Source: RYN-230 sp963718305 (GTDB lineage Bacteria; Actinomycetota; Actinomycetes; Streptosporangiales; Streptosporangiaceae). From it: a stretch of 64,000 nt of DNA. Made by a program: the position numbers and the translations under genes. Shown piece by piece: positions 1 through 8,896 of the stretch (its first letter is position 1; each line of letters starts with the position of its first letter). The DNA lies in the NCBI GenBank assembly GCA_963718305.1, contig CAVQZG010000010.1, positions 372,001 through 436,000 of the forward strand, in the 5' to 3' direction. A model generated the notes under the pieces. It searched no databases, was not told the origin of the DNA, and saw only the letters and a list, made by a program, of their open reading frames with translations.

Positions 1-766
1 CCATCCCCGCGTCCGCGACGACCGTCACGTCTGGCAGGTCGTGAGCGGCCATGAACGCCTCGATGACCGGGAGCATGGTCTTGGTCTCGGCCTTGTTCCC
101 CTCGAACGCCGACACCATGAGCGGGAAGCCGTCCTGGCCGGTGAGCAGGCCGATGGTGATCTGCGGCTCCAGCCGGCGCTCCTTGGAGAAGCCGGGCTCG
201 CGGAACCCGTCGCCCTCGTCGGTCTCGAAATACAGCGTGGAGACGTCGTAAAGGACCAGACTGGCCGGGCCCAGCCCGGCATGGGCGGCGCAGGCAGCGG
301 ATATCTTCTGCCGCCATCCCTGCTTCGCATAGGCGGGAAGGCGGCGCTTGAGCGTTGCATACGACGGGCCGGCCAGCCCGGCCTCTTCCAGCACCCGCAG
401 GCTGTCGGCCTTGCTGACCGGCTCGATGATCCGCGCCAGCACCAGCTGAGCGAACACCTCATCGCCGCCGCTGGCCTGGTCAAAGCCCAGGACCCGGTAG
501 GCATGCCCCAGGGCATCGGCCAGGCAGCCCATCCGCGAGGCGGTGATCGGCAGGGGCCCGCCAGCCGCAGACGTGTCCAGGCCCAGGTCAAACTCGCCCT
601 GCCCCGCGGCCAGCCGCTGCCGCGCAGCGGCCTTCAGCAACTCCAGCTCCGCGTCATCGTGAGCCGAGCCGATGTGCTCAATCTCCCGCGACCCTCGGTG
701 CGAGGAGTGCACGATCTGCACCGCGGTGGCGCCCGACGCCGTCTTCACCGTCCGCACATACGGCAC
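1..766 (-). CDS. IS1634-family transposase, N-terminal part (runs off the window)
   Basis: This is an open minus-strand frame from a GTG at 764-766 to the left edge, about 255 codons. It encodes the N-terminal part of a DDE transposase of the IS4/IS1634 group that cuts and moves its own element. Recognisable stretches in order are VPYVRTVKTASGATAVQI at the start, LVLYDVSTLYFET (first catalytic Asp region), GFSKERRLEPQITIGLLT, FPLMVSAFEGNKAETKTML, and VVADAGM at the window edge. I see no frameshift, so this copy may be intact; the C-terminal catalytic part lies outside the window. No terminal repeat could be placed. The family call rests on remembered family sequence and is strong; the exact start is less certain because the frame stays open upstream of the GTG. 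Confidence 0.85.
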   Translation of the reverse strand, partial: MPYVRTVKTASGATAVQIVHSSHRGSREIEHIGSAHDDAELELLKAAARQRLAAGQGEFDLGLDTSAAGGPLPITASRMGCLADALGHAYRVLGFDQASGGDEVFAQLVLARIIEPVSKADSLRVLEEAGLAGPSYATLKRRLPAYAKQGWRQKISAACAAHAGLGPASLVLYDVSTLYFETDEGDGFREPGFSKERRLEPQITIGLLTGQDGFPLMVSAFEGNKAETKTMLPVIEAFMAAHDLPDVTVVADAGM

Positions 767-932
767 CCGGCAAACTCTACGGCCCCGGATTAGTGCGCAA
801 ATCCAGCCCCCACAAACCGGGAACGTGCAGGTCACAGCGTCGGGTCAGTCCAGAACCCAAAATCGTGAGCCAACTCAGGTAACAGTCTTCTGAGGTTGGC
901 CCACCCACCCTCATAGCAGCCCGACACGGCCC

Positions 933-1215
933 TCAGCCTTGGGCGCCAGAATAGTAGCTAACGATCTCTGCGGGAGTGACTACTTCCGTGCTGGTGTGCC
1001 CATACAAAAACACTCCGCTGGCGCCGTCGATCGTGACGCGAGGGTTAAGCCAACGAACCATCTTGGGCGACCAAAAGAAGAGCACCCGGGCGACCTGCGC
1101 GGAAGTGAATGCGAGAGCTGAAGTAAACGATGGACCACAGCAACTGCGTGCCTAGACCCGCGGTGGCACCAGAATTCCGTACCGTGAAGTGGCGGAACAG
1201 GTAGCGGTGCCCAGA
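933..1215 (-). pseudogene. C-terminal fragment of a SAM-dependent methyltransferase cut by an IS
   Basis: Reading the minus strand from about 1215 gives SGHRYLFRHF, then GTQLLWSIVYF, which are typical of the middle to end of class I methyltransferases found in glycan clusters. After a frameshift near 1115 the reading continues ARVLFFWSP and ends with AEIVSYYSGAQG and a stop at 933-935. The N-terminal half of the same family lies at 2388-2807 on the same strand, with an IS3-type remnant between. The segment that should join the halves (the rest of the SAM-binding fold, roughly 80 residues by family comparison) is missing, so the insertion was accompanied or followed by a deletion. The fragment is non-functional. 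Confidence 0.75.
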
Positions 1216-1225
1216 CTAAGTAGAC

Positions 1226-1483
1226 CGCCGTGACGTGGTCGCGGTGGCCCGCAAGGGCGAGGCGCCGCTGGCGCAGATCGCGAAGGACTTCGGGATCTCC
1301 GAGTCGTGTCTGCACCGCTGGGTCAAGCTCGCCGACATCGAGGACGGTGTCCGGCCCGGCGTCACCAGCAGCGAGTCGGCGGAGCTGCGCGAGCTGAGGA
1401 AGCGCAACCGACTGCTGGAGCAGGAGAACGAGATCCTGCGCCGGGCGGCGGCGTACTTCGCCCGGGAGATCGCCCCAAAATGA
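1226..1483 (+). pseudogene. IS3-family transposase orfA, 5' end lost
   Basis: The frame encodes RDVVAVARKGEAPLAQIAK, a helix-turn-helix (GISESCLHRWVK) and a Leu/Glu-rich coiled segment (ELRELRKRNRLLEQENEI) that in IS3 elements mediates DNA binding and OrfA-OrfB contact. The usual N-terminus (an MP.PYPPEFRR-like stretch) is absent: the bases before 1226 read VPRLSRPP in another frame and hit a stop. The stop TGA at 1481-1483 overlaps the ATG of orfB at 1480, as in intact IS3 elements that use a -1 frameshift to make the OrfAB fusion. The copy is not expected to be functional. Confidence 0.75.
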
Positions 1484-2347
1484 TGTACCCGCTGGTCCTT
1501 GACCTTGCCGCCGACGGGATCCCCGTCGCGGTGACCTGCCGGGTGCTCGGCTTCTCCAAGCAGGCCTTCTACCATGGCAGCCAGAACCCGGTCTCGCCAG
1601 CGGGACTGGGACGACGCGCACCTGATCAACGCCGCCGTCGACATCCACCACGACGACCCGGCGTTCGGCTACCGGTTCATCGCCGACGAACTGCCCGCCC
1701 GCGGGCATCACCGCCGGGGAGAACCGGGTCGCCCGGCTGTGCTCGCAGCAGCGGATCTGGTCGGTGTTCGCCAAGAAGCGCGGCCTGGCCCGCAAGGCCG
1801 GACCGCCGGTGCACGACGACCTGGTCGCCCGCCAGTTCACCGCAGCCGGCCCGAACCGGATGTGGCTGACCGACATCACCGAGCACCCGACCGGCGAGGG
1901 CAAGCTCTACCTGTGCGCGATCAAGGACGTGTACTCCGGCCGGATCGTCGGCTACTCCATCGACGCACGGATGAACGCCAGCCTCGCCGTCTCCGCGCTG
2001 CGCAACGCCGTCGCACTGCGCACGACCGGCCGGCACCGTGGTCCACTCCGACAGGGGCAGCCAATTCCGGTCCGCACGAGTTCGTCCGCGACACTGCACG
2101 GCCACGGCCTGGTCGGATCGATGGGCCGCGTCGGGGCCTGCGGCGACAACGCCGCCATGGAATCGTTCTTCGCCCTGCTCCAGAAGAACGTCCTGGACCG
2201 CCAGCGCTGGGCCACCCGCGACGAACTGCGCCTGGCGATCATCACCTGGATCGAACGGACCTACCACCGCCGACGCCGCCAACGCCGCCTCGGCCGCCTC
2301 ACCCCATCGAATACGAGACACTCAACCAGGCCGCACACGCAGCCTGA
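1480..2347 (+). pseudogene. IS3-family transposase orfB (rve integrase core), multiply frameshifted
   Basis: Segments of one IS3 OrfB are spread over all three frames: MMYPLVLDLAADGIPV and GFSKQAFYH (from 1480), DWDDAHLINAAVDIHHDD with GYRFIADELPARG (to about 1705), then FAKKRGLARKAGPPVHDD, NRMWLTDITEHPTGEGK and YLCAIKDVYSGRIVGYS (first Asp motif DIT; to about 2030), VVHSDRGSQFRS (second Asp), then GDNAAMESFFALLQKNVL (Glu of DDE) and finally IEYETLNQAAHAA at the end. Six changes of frame separate these pieces, so no active transposase can be made. Confidence 0.85.
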
Positions 2348-2387
2348 ACCACCCAACCCCGCGAGTCAACCAAAGCCGGGGCAGTCC

Positions 2388-2807
2388 TGCCCAGACGGGA
2401 GTCGTCGTACACACTCTCTATACCGTTTCCGATGGCCCCTCCACCGATCACGAGAACGCGTGGTCGCCCACCAGTTTCCGCCACAAGGTCCGCAGCCAGT
2501 TGGCCAACATATCGTTCAGCCGTCGTATTACGGGGGTGCGTAAATCCACGCATCACAAATTTACGAAGCCGCCCGCCTTGATCACGATCAACCGGGCTGG
2601 AACCGCCAATCGCCAGAATCCTGGGGACGTCGTTGATGCTTGCCTCGGAGTCGATAAGCACAGGCTGGGTGGGCTTCCGACTGCCGGGTACTGGCGACCA
2701 CACGACTCATAATCGCAGACGAGCGATACGGGAAAACCTGTCAGTGAACGACCACACCGCGGACATGCTAGGAGACCCCTGAAACCGTCGATCGTGACAA
2801 GAGGCAT
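2388..2807 (-). pseudogene. N-terminal fragment of a SAM-dependent methyltransferase with zinc ribbon
   Basis: The frame starts at 2807 with MPLVTIDGF and a Trm112-like Cys cluster (CPRC at the start of the ribbon, then VCDYESC). After a frameshift near 2670 it continues VLIDSEASINDVPRIL, TTAERYVGQL and the SAM-binding glycine loop VLVIGGGAIGNG, then stops being recognisable at about 2388 where IS sequence begins. The C-terminal part is at 933-1215. The start lies 6 bases after the stop of the neighbouring acyltransferase, so the two were probably co-transcribed in a polysaccharide-modification operon. It is broken twice: a frameshift and truncation by the IS. Confidence 0.75.
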
Positions 2808-2813
2808 ATCGGA

Positions 2814-3377
2814 TCATTCCGGCAAGAGGCGGCGAAGGAGCTCTCTCTTTTCATCAGACATTAGCCCCCCAGTGCCAATCCACAAGTGCTTCTTTCCTTG
2901 AATATATTCCTCGACACTTTTTATTGGCTTAGCAGGTGCACCTATCGCCACGACGCCGGGAGGAATCTTTCCCGTGACGATCGAACCTGTACCGATTACA
3001 GACCCAGCGCCTACTGTCGCGCCTGGTAGAAGGACGCAATGCGCGCCTAGAAAGCAGTGGTCTTCGACCCGAATCCGCCCGTAGAGGTAGGCATCCGGGT
3101 ACCGGGCTCGGGCAACTCTAAGTCCCCCGTCATGTGTGATGAAATCTACGTTGTGACTGATCGTAACGTGGCTACCAATAGAGATCAGATAGGGCTCACT
3201 ACCGAAGGTAAACAAGTTCGCCCCGAAAATCTCCACACCCTCGCCGATTTCGACACCCTGGCCGCGGAAGTATCGGACGGCATCCAGATGAAGCTTGGCA
3301 GTATTCACTGCCAACCTCAGAGCTCGGCGGATCATCGATGATTCACCTGCAGACAACACAGAGCGCGACAGTGACAT
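2814..3377 (-). CDS. Left-handed beta-helix (hexapeptide) acyltransferase
   Basis: This is a 187-residue cytoplasmic protein of the WbbJ/serine-acetyltransferase-like superfamily, which moves an acetyl or other acyl group from a CoA donor to a sugar. The hexapeptide pattern is visible in IGSHVTISHNVDFITHDGG (with the likely catalytic His region), IRVEDHCFLGAHCVLLPG and VGAGSVIGTGSIVTGKIPPG. VVAIGAPAKPIK is the usual loop before the C-terminal helix. Its acceptor cannot be read from sequence; the glycosyltransferases further right suggest a surface polysaccharide. The base composition is AT-richer than the core genes. Confidence 0.85.
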   Translation of the reverse strand: MSLSRSVLSAGESSMIRRALRLAVNTAKLHLDAVRYFRGQGVEIGEGVEIFGANLFTFGSEPYLISIGSHVTISHNVDFITHDGGLRVARARYPDAYLYGRIRVEDHCFLGAHCVLLPGATVGAGSVIGTGSIVTGKIPPGVVAIGAPAKPIKSVEEYIQGKKHLWIGTGGLMSDEKRELLRRLLPE

Positions 3378-3693
3378 CCGTCAACTGTCATGAACAATGA
3401 GCCTTCCTCTTATCAGCGTGCTGGACTGTCCCTATAAGCCGAATCTCGCCAAGACAACTATAGCGTGGCTCACACGATACCGGACCAATCGATGCAGCAT
3501 CGCTTATTTCCTGCAGTCGGGCGCCGCAGTCGGTGCCCTCACGGTCGCCGTCAACGCAGGACCAGGGCCGCGCGGCTTGTCGTACCGGCGTCGCCGTCGA
3601 TCTGATCACGGGCTTGGATAGGCTGGTCCCCGGCTCAGCCATGAGCTCACCTTCTTAGCCGACAGTAGATTGGTACCGGGTATCGATCCATCA
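3378..3693. other. Intergenic, no gene supported
   Basis: This is 316 bases between the acyltransferase start and the stop of the next minus-strand membrane protein. Short frames exist on both strands, but none shows a domain, a convincing ribosome binding site or family resemblance. It should hold the promoter of the acyltransferase/methyltransferase pair, though I could not assign hexamers. Confidence 0.5.
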
Positions 3694-4641
3694 TTAAAGT
3701 GACGCGCACGCTCTCTTCTGCGGCTTGCGCGGGTCATGGACATCAGCATTTATCGACCAGGTTTTCTGGTTTCCGGTTAGCGCATTGCTCTGTCGAGCGG
3801 CGGTAAGCACAACAACAATGCGGTAGATGCAACCGTCAGGCAATGGCGGGACGAACAGGGAGCCTTGGAAGGTCTGGTTCGGGCCCACGCTCACGGTGAG
3901 AGGTTTTGCCAGTGGCCGAGAGCGACTACCCTGCCACGCGGCGCTCAATCTAAAAGTAGCAGTATCTGATTGATGGTGGACGATCCGAAAACTCAGTCTG
4001 GTGCCGGTAGGACTGATGTCAACATCACCATTAATCGGCGGCCGCGTCCAAGCCAACCAGGTGTAACCGGCAGAGGCAGGATGAGGGAGGCGGTCATAGG
4101 CGTACAAGCCGCCTGCAAGAAGGCTGATCCCGGCCACAAGAGCGATCACTGTGTAATAGCGACCCTTGCCGGTCGCAGAAGTTTCGACTTCGTCAGCCTC
4201 TGCGTCGAACAAATCTGGATCTAGAGTCTCGGGCTTAACAGCGGCTCTGCGGCCCGTTCCTCGTCCAAGCATCAGCCGCGCCTCCGCCACAGCGGCTAGC
4301 GCAGTCGAGATTATGAGCAGACACAAGAACGTAGTCTCTGCCGTGATGAGCACGTGGAGCACATAGAGAATCAGAGAGGCAAAAGCCGACCAAACCACGC
4401 TTAGCAGGGCCGTATAGCAGACGAACATCGTTCCTTGCGGGCGGCGGCGCTGGCTAAAGGCCGCGCCAAGCGTGAGCGATCCGGGAACGAGGAGCAGGAC
4501 TGGCGCGGCCACGAGTGCACGCCCGTAGCCCTCGGGCAGCAAGCGATCGACTGCAAGGCTGGCGAACACGACGAGCGCCCACAGAGGCCAGGCCGATAGC
4601 CACAAAAGCTTCAACCGGCGCAGGGCGCTGTGGGCTATCAC
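3694..4641 (-). CDS. Membrane protein of unknown function (DUF1616-like look)
   Basis: This is a 315-residue protein. Hydrophobic segments lie near residues 12-30, 40-60, 75-125 (two or three spans) and 165-185; a C-terminal extracytoplasmic part of about 130 residues follows with no membrane segment. The C-terminal part is beta-rich in appearance (for example GTRLSFRIVHHQSDTATFRL). No catalytic motif was recognised. Its start overlaps the stop of the GT-C-like gene by four bases (ATGA at 4638-4641), so translation is probably coupled and the two products may work together in glycan assembly or export. That role is inferred from position only. Confidence 0.6.
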   Translation of the reverse strand: MIAHSALRRLKLLWLSAWPLWALVVFASLAVDRLLPEGYGRALVAAPVLLLVPGSLTLGAAFSQRRRPQGTMFVCYTALLSVVWSAFASLILYVLHVLITAETTFLCLLIISTALAAVAEARLMLGRGTGRRAAVKPETLDPDLFDAEADEVETSATGKGRYYTVIALVAGISLLAGGLYAYDRLPHPASAGYTWLAWTRPPINGDVDISPTGTRLSFRIVHHQSDTATFRLSAAWQGSRSRPLAKPLTVSVGPNQTFQGSLFVPPLPDGCIYRIVVVLTAARQSNALTGNQKTWSINADVHDPRKPQKRACASL

Positions 4642-6785
4642 GGCGTCACTGACAGCTTGCCTTGCAGCAACTTGCCCCGTGACATCGGCGGTTGGAGCCT
4701 GTATCCGATTCGAGGAACGGGTAGGTTGAGCCGGTAGATCGAGTAATTGCTGGACTGAAAAACCTTAATCGCCCATGAGAATGAGTTGAACTTTCCCAGT
4801 CTCCCGTGAAGAACGGACTTGCCGTCTTGAGACTGAAGAGACGGAGGCTCGGTGGATGTAAAGTATATCCCAAGCTCTGGCACATCGTATGCCATACGTT
4901 CGTCGACTACAAGATAGGCATAGCCGGAATGATGCAAATCCGAGAGCAGACTTGGCGGCTCGATTGGAGCACCCGGTTCGGCCAAATATAGATTGTAGAA
5001 CGGGAGACCCACGAACGGATAATCTGGATTCTGCAGGCTAAATGAACCGAAAATGAGTCCCGTATAGCGATCAGTAATTACCTTATGTCCTGTCCCGAAC
5101 CGAGCTGAGAACCAGTCCCCGGCTCCGATTAGTTCCGGAGTTACGGAACGTGCGTCAGAACCATAGAGGAAGGGGCCAGGAAGTCGATAAGATGCATTCA
5201 AGCCAGCCGCTGTCCCTCCGACCACAGCGACGGCTAGGATGACAATCAGACTCGAAGGCAGAGTGACACGGACCCATTTATGGACGTTGCGCCCGGCCCA
5301 GTCAAGCAGCCAAACTACTCCCGGCGCCGCGAGCATGCACAATCCAATCCAGCTGAAGGCCCAAGACCGCCGTGCGCCTTCGGCTCCCGAGGGGACAAGA
5401 ATAAAGATGGTTGACGGAAAATAAACAAGCCCCAGCGAGACAAACGCAAACAAGAGGGCACGGCGACGCCCTCGCAGCAGTCGTCCGCTTCGAATGCGGC
5501 CGCGGATTAGCAGCAGTCCTCCCACGGCCAGACAGAGAGCAAATACCGGCACGAGGTAGGCCGACTTCTGCTCCCACCAGGGCGACAGCGTTGCCCCGAA
5601 AAGCTGTCGACCAGTGCTGGTTCCTTTAGCGACTTGTACTAGTTCAGAGAGGCCTTCCCTCAAGAAGGGAGACAGGTAAGAAAAAGTGGTTGGAGCGACG
5701 AAGCGAAACCACGCTGCGGCCATAAGCGTTGTAATTAGCGTGAGACTCCAAGCCGTGACAGCGGCCCGAGCCCAGCCCTCCCGCGTGCCGCCTCGGCGGA
5801 TCCAGCTCTCCCGTGTCACTTCGTCTTGACGGGTCCAGCTCTCAGGCCAGGCATCGCGGATCGCCTCGGGCCAGTCATCGCGCGTCCGACTCTGCCATCT
5901 GGTGAACCAAGGCAGGCTCACGGTCAGCGAAACGAGCGTCATCACAATGACAAGGGTGAAGGTTGACAGATGGTGAGTGATCACGGTACTTGCCGCGACC
6001 ACCAAGGTCAGCGCACTCCACGAGGCACGCCCTTCTTGTGAATGTGACCGCATGGCCTTAATAAAGGCAACAAGCGTCCAAACAAGCAGGGTTATAGCCA
6101 TCGACTCATAAGCGTATTGCGTGTCGAAATAAAGGAAAGAAGAGTTCAGACCGTACAGAATGGCTATGACCGATGCTGTCCGATTATTGAAACCCACAGC
6201 TTGGGCCAATGCGGCGATACCGATAACCAAGGTAACATGGAAGAGTAGCAACAGCAGCGTCGCTGCCTGCCAGATGTTCAGTCCAGTGGCATGAACAAGT
6301 GCTGCTGTCGCCGCGTGTAGTCCTGGGTAACGAGCTACGATAGGGATTATCGGATTTGGCTGGAACAGCTTACCCGTAGTGAGGATCTCGTGGGTTGCTC
6401 TCCAGTGTGCAAACTCGTCGTGATACAGAGGTGATGTCGGGTTTCGCAGCAATTTCGGCGCATAGCTGACAACCCCGTAGAATGTGAGCAGTGCGGTTCG
6501 CATTTTCTGCGAAGTGGCTCGGCGCGTGACGAGCCCGGCTAGCGGGAGCTCGAAGAGCAGCATTCCCAGCCAGAACCACGCGAATTCTGACGTACTGCTT
6601 GTGGTCGTTTGAGCGATGCTGTATGCCCAAACCAATGCCGCCATCCCGGCCAACTCGCAAGCCATGAAGGCCGCGACCAGAAAATACTTATGCCGGGGCC
6701 CCTGGCGATGAATAGCTGAATTCACGTGCGGGTTGGGTTCCAACCGACGCCGATACGCTGCTGCCGTCAAGCCGACTCCGCGCAT
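4638..6785 (-). CDS. Large polytopic membrane protein, GT-C-type glycosyltransferase candidate
   Basis: The protein has 715 residues with more than ten hydrophobic segments. After the first spans it has YHDEFAHWRATHEI, an Asp-Glu pair in the first extracytoplasmic loop like that of lipid-phosphate-sugar-dependent GT-C enzymes, followed by PGLHAATAALVHATG. A soluble C-terminal part of about 150 residues (around DRYTGLIFG and YLVVDERMAYDVPELG) follows the last span. Such proteins transfer sugars outside the membrane from polyprenyl-phosphate donors; donor and acceptor are unknown here. It is translationally coupled to the downstream membrane protein. An Arg/Trp-rich loop with repeats (DAWPESWTRQDEVTRESWIR) in the middle is unusual. 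Confidence 0.6.
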   Translation of the reverse strand: MRGVGLTAAAYRRRLEPNPHVNSAIHRQGPRHKYFLVAAFMACELAGMAALVWAYSIAQTTTSSTSEFAWFWLGMLLFELPLAGLVTRRATSQKMRTALLTFYGVVSYAPKLLRNPTSPLYHDEFAHWRATHEILTTGKLFQPNPIIPIVARYPGLHAATAALVHATGLNIWQAATLLLLLFHVTLVIGIAALAQAVGFNNRTASVIAILYGLNSSFLYFDTQYAYESMAITLLVWTLVAFIKAMRSHSQEGRASWSALTLVVAASTVITHHLSTFTLVIVMTLVSLTVSLPWFTRWQSRTRDDWPEAIRDAWPESWTRQDEVTRESWIRRGGTREGWARAAVTAWSLTLITTLMAAAWFRFVAPTTFSYLSPFLREGLSELVQVAKGTSTGRQLFGATLSPWWEQKSAYLVPVFALCLAVGGLLLIRGRIRSGRLLRGRRRALLFAFVSLGLVYFPSTIFILVPSGAEGARRSWAFSWIGLCMLAAPGVVWLLDWAGRNVHKWVRVTLPSSLIVILAVAVVGGTAAGLNASYRLPGPFLYGSDARSVTPELIGAGDWFSARFGTGHKVITDRYTGLIFGSFSLQNPDYPFVGLPFYNLYLAEPGAPIEPPSLLSDLHHSGYAYLVVDERMAYDVPELGIYFTSTEPPSLQSQDGKSVLHGRLGKFNSFSWAIKVFQSSNYSIYRLNLPVPRIGYRLQPPMSRGKLLQGKLSVTP

Positions 6786-7024
6786 ACTGGATCCGGAGCA
6801 GTCATGCTGACCAGAAGTGAGGGCATGTCATTGAGCCCCTTCGCTAGGTTGGAGCTTGCAAGCATACCTGCGAACTGAACTTGCTAGTGTTTTCGATCAC
6901 TTTCACACCGGGTGACATCTTGTAGCCCGGCACATGACTCGATCTGCGGAGCAGAAGCGTCGCGGACCGGGCGTTAACTTCCTGTACTGGTCTTGATCTT
7001 TTGGGTAGTAGCATGGAACAAACC

Positions 7025-8026
7025 TCACTGTTGGCCAGTGACTGCTGCTGAGCGTTGACTCCGAGAGCCTACCGCCTGCGCAAACAACGCAACGCGACCG
7101 GCAAGGAAGCCGATCATCACAGTAGTGAATCCTCCTATGATGGCAAGGCTCCGCAAGCCCCCCGATACCCTGCCTTTGGACGTCTCACGCAGGCCCCGAA
7201 GAAGCGCCGTTGGCAGGACGTACCGGGTGTACCGCCGTTCCGTCGAAATGCTTTCGTTCATGCCGTTAAGGACAGCTAGCGCAGCCTTTCCCCAACCCTC
7301 GTTAAAACACCGATACGCGAAATAGCGAAGAGTGGCACGTTCGGCTGGTACGCGATGGTTCGCGGCCCCCAATGGCTCGTATATCCAGGTTCCCCCTCCA
7401 TTCCAGGCGGCCGCGCGTAGGCACAGGTCCGTATCTTCTGGGCTTGACCGAGTGCCAACTTTCCCAAAGTCAGCACGAAATCCACCAATCATATCAAAGA
7501 CTTCCCGGCGGATCGCCATATTGTTGCCCCAGACGTTACGCACGGGCTCAGCTCGCATTGGCATTCCTAGATAAGACGCGCCAACAGCCCAGTCGAACTC
7601 AGGAGGGAACCACCGTGGTCGGGAAGTCTCCCACAGCGGGTCTAGACGACCACCAACTCCCACTACTCTTGCGTCCGTTAGATGACTACGCAAAGCCTCC
7701 AGCCAGCCAGGCGAGGCAATGGCGTCGTCATCAAGAAATGCAACCAGTTCACTGTGGGATGCGGCAACCCCCGTATTACGGGCTCCAGACGCACCCTGGT
7801 CTCTAGCATTGGCAACTACGGTGACACCAACCAGCTCACTGCGGGCCCGTTCAAGCAGATCTGGATGGTGATCGATGACGACGATCGTTTCCAGTACTGG
7901 TATGGTCTGAGCCTGAACCGACGCAACCGCCTGGCATAGGTCACCCCAGCGCTTCATTGAGAACGCTGCGATGACTACCGAGACCGTCGGCACACTGGCT
8001 GTGGCGCCCATCCCGTTCACTCTCAA
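7025..8026 (-). CDS. GT2 family glycosyltransferase
   Basis: This is a 333-residue GT-A-fold inverting glycosyltransferase. VSVVIAAFS opens the nucleotide-binding domain, ASGARNTGV and LVAFLDDDAIASPGW hold the DxD-type metal site, and SPEDTDLCLRA is the usual catalytic-base region (ED). A weakly hydrophobic C-terminal segment (SLAIIGGFTTVMIGFLAG) may bind membrane. It probably adds one sugar to a lipid-linked or surface glycan. Its start lies 14 bases after the stop of the frameshifted GT2 gene at 8041, so both were one transcription unit. The region is AT-richer than the core of the window. Confidence 0.88.
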   Translation of the reverse strand: MRVNGMGATASVPTVSVVIAAFSMKRWGDLCQAVASVQAQTIPVLETIVVIDHHPDLLERARSELVGVTVVANARDQGASGARNTGVAASHSELVAFLDDDAIASPGWLEALRSHLTDARVVGVGGRLDPLWETSRPRWFPPEFDWAVGASYLGMPMRAEPVRNVWGNNMAIRREVFDMIGGFRADFGKVGTRSSPEDTDLCLRAAAWNGGGTWIYEPLGAANHRVPAERATLRYFAYRCFNEGWGKAALAVLNGMNESISTERRYTRYVLPTALLRGLRETSKGRVSGGLRSLAIIGGFTTVMIGFLAGRVALFAQAVGSRSQRSAAVTGQQ

Positions 8027-8040
8027 TCGGTAACCCCCTG

Positions 8041-8896
8041 CTATCCGGCGAGTTCCTTGGGCAGGACAGGCTTCTCGAGCACCTTGGTCGGCAGCTCGGA
8101 GTCCGTACTGACAGGCATGGACGCAGGGTTTACTACTCTCTCTTGCTGACTACGGACCCGCTCGCGCTCAATCAGGATGGTCCGCAACACACGACGACCG
8201 TCACGAATCGCGTTCAGGTTGCTAACCCCATGAATCCGTGAGTGCTCGTAAGCTTGGGACCTCTGCGACAACTAGTCCCGCCTTGGCGACACGAACGTGG
8301 ATGAGCGTCTCGACTTCAAAGCCATCACCCCAGAGGCGCCCATCACCGCCAGACCGCTGGGGAGATGTCGCGTCAAGGCCTAGAACGGCCGCATGCCGCC
8401 GCCAGAAGACGTTGAAGCCATAGCAAAGATCTGAGTAATTCCTGCCGTAGCAGGCGTTGAAAAAAGCGGTCAGGGCGTAGTTGCCGTAACTGCGGAGGCG
8501 CGTGATGTCAGCACTACCTCCGCCTTCAGCAAACCGGGTTCCCTTGGCGAAGTCAGCGCCATTAATAAGCGCCTCAACGAACTGCGGGATCTCACTTGGA
8601 TCAGCCGAACCGTCGGCGTCAACCAAGGCGATCACATCGCCAGTTGCCACTACTATTCCGCAGGCTAGCGCATTCCCCTTCCCCTTACGCGATTGCTGAA
8701 TTACACGTACATCCGGCCTCACCTGGCGCGCGACTGCCACAGTCTCATCCACGGAGAAGCCGTCAACGAGGATGACCTCGTGGACGTCGAGAGGCATGCT
8801 CGCGAAGACGTGAGGAATATTCTGAGCCTCGTTGAGTGCTGGCACCACAACAGAGACCGAAGGCAACTCCATCCAGTTCCCCCCCCAAATCATCAA
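8041..8896 (-). pseudogene. DPM1-like GT2 glycosyltransferase with a single-base frameshift
   Basis: Residues 1-215 are a clear polyprenyl-phosphate-sugar-synthase-like GT2: VSVVVPALNEAQNIP, VILVDGFSVDET, KGKGNAL, VIALVDADGSADP and the GFNVFWRR region. At about 8262 the frame breaks. AEVPS should run into YEHSRIHGVSNLNAIRDG, which is present in the next frame and continues to a stop at 8041. The sequence reads AGCTTACGAG where AGCTACGAG would restore the frame, so one extra T explains it. Without that base the product would be about 285 residues. Either a real inactivating mutation or a sequencing error is possible. Confidence 0.8.

Larger units (their letters stand above)
1216..2387 (+). mobile_element. 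Decayed IS3-family element inserted in a methyltransferase gene
   Basis: The stretch carries remnants of the two overlapping IS3-type frames (orfA, then orfB). Its right end is seen at CCGGGGCAGTCC (about 2376-2387), directly followed by methyltransferase sequence. Its left end is not found: methyltransferase sequence stops at about 1215 and orfA sequence begins a few bases later without its usual first codons. The simplest reading is insertion followed by a deletion that removed the left IS terminus, the first codons of orfA and the middle of the host gene. The multiple frameshifts in orfB show it is an old copy. Confidence 0.75.

Noticed and set aside
3388..3642. 84-residue minus-strand frame between acyltransferase and membrane protein
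   Set aside because: There is no ribosome binding site, no domain and no hydrophobic or repeat pattern; its length is expected by chance.
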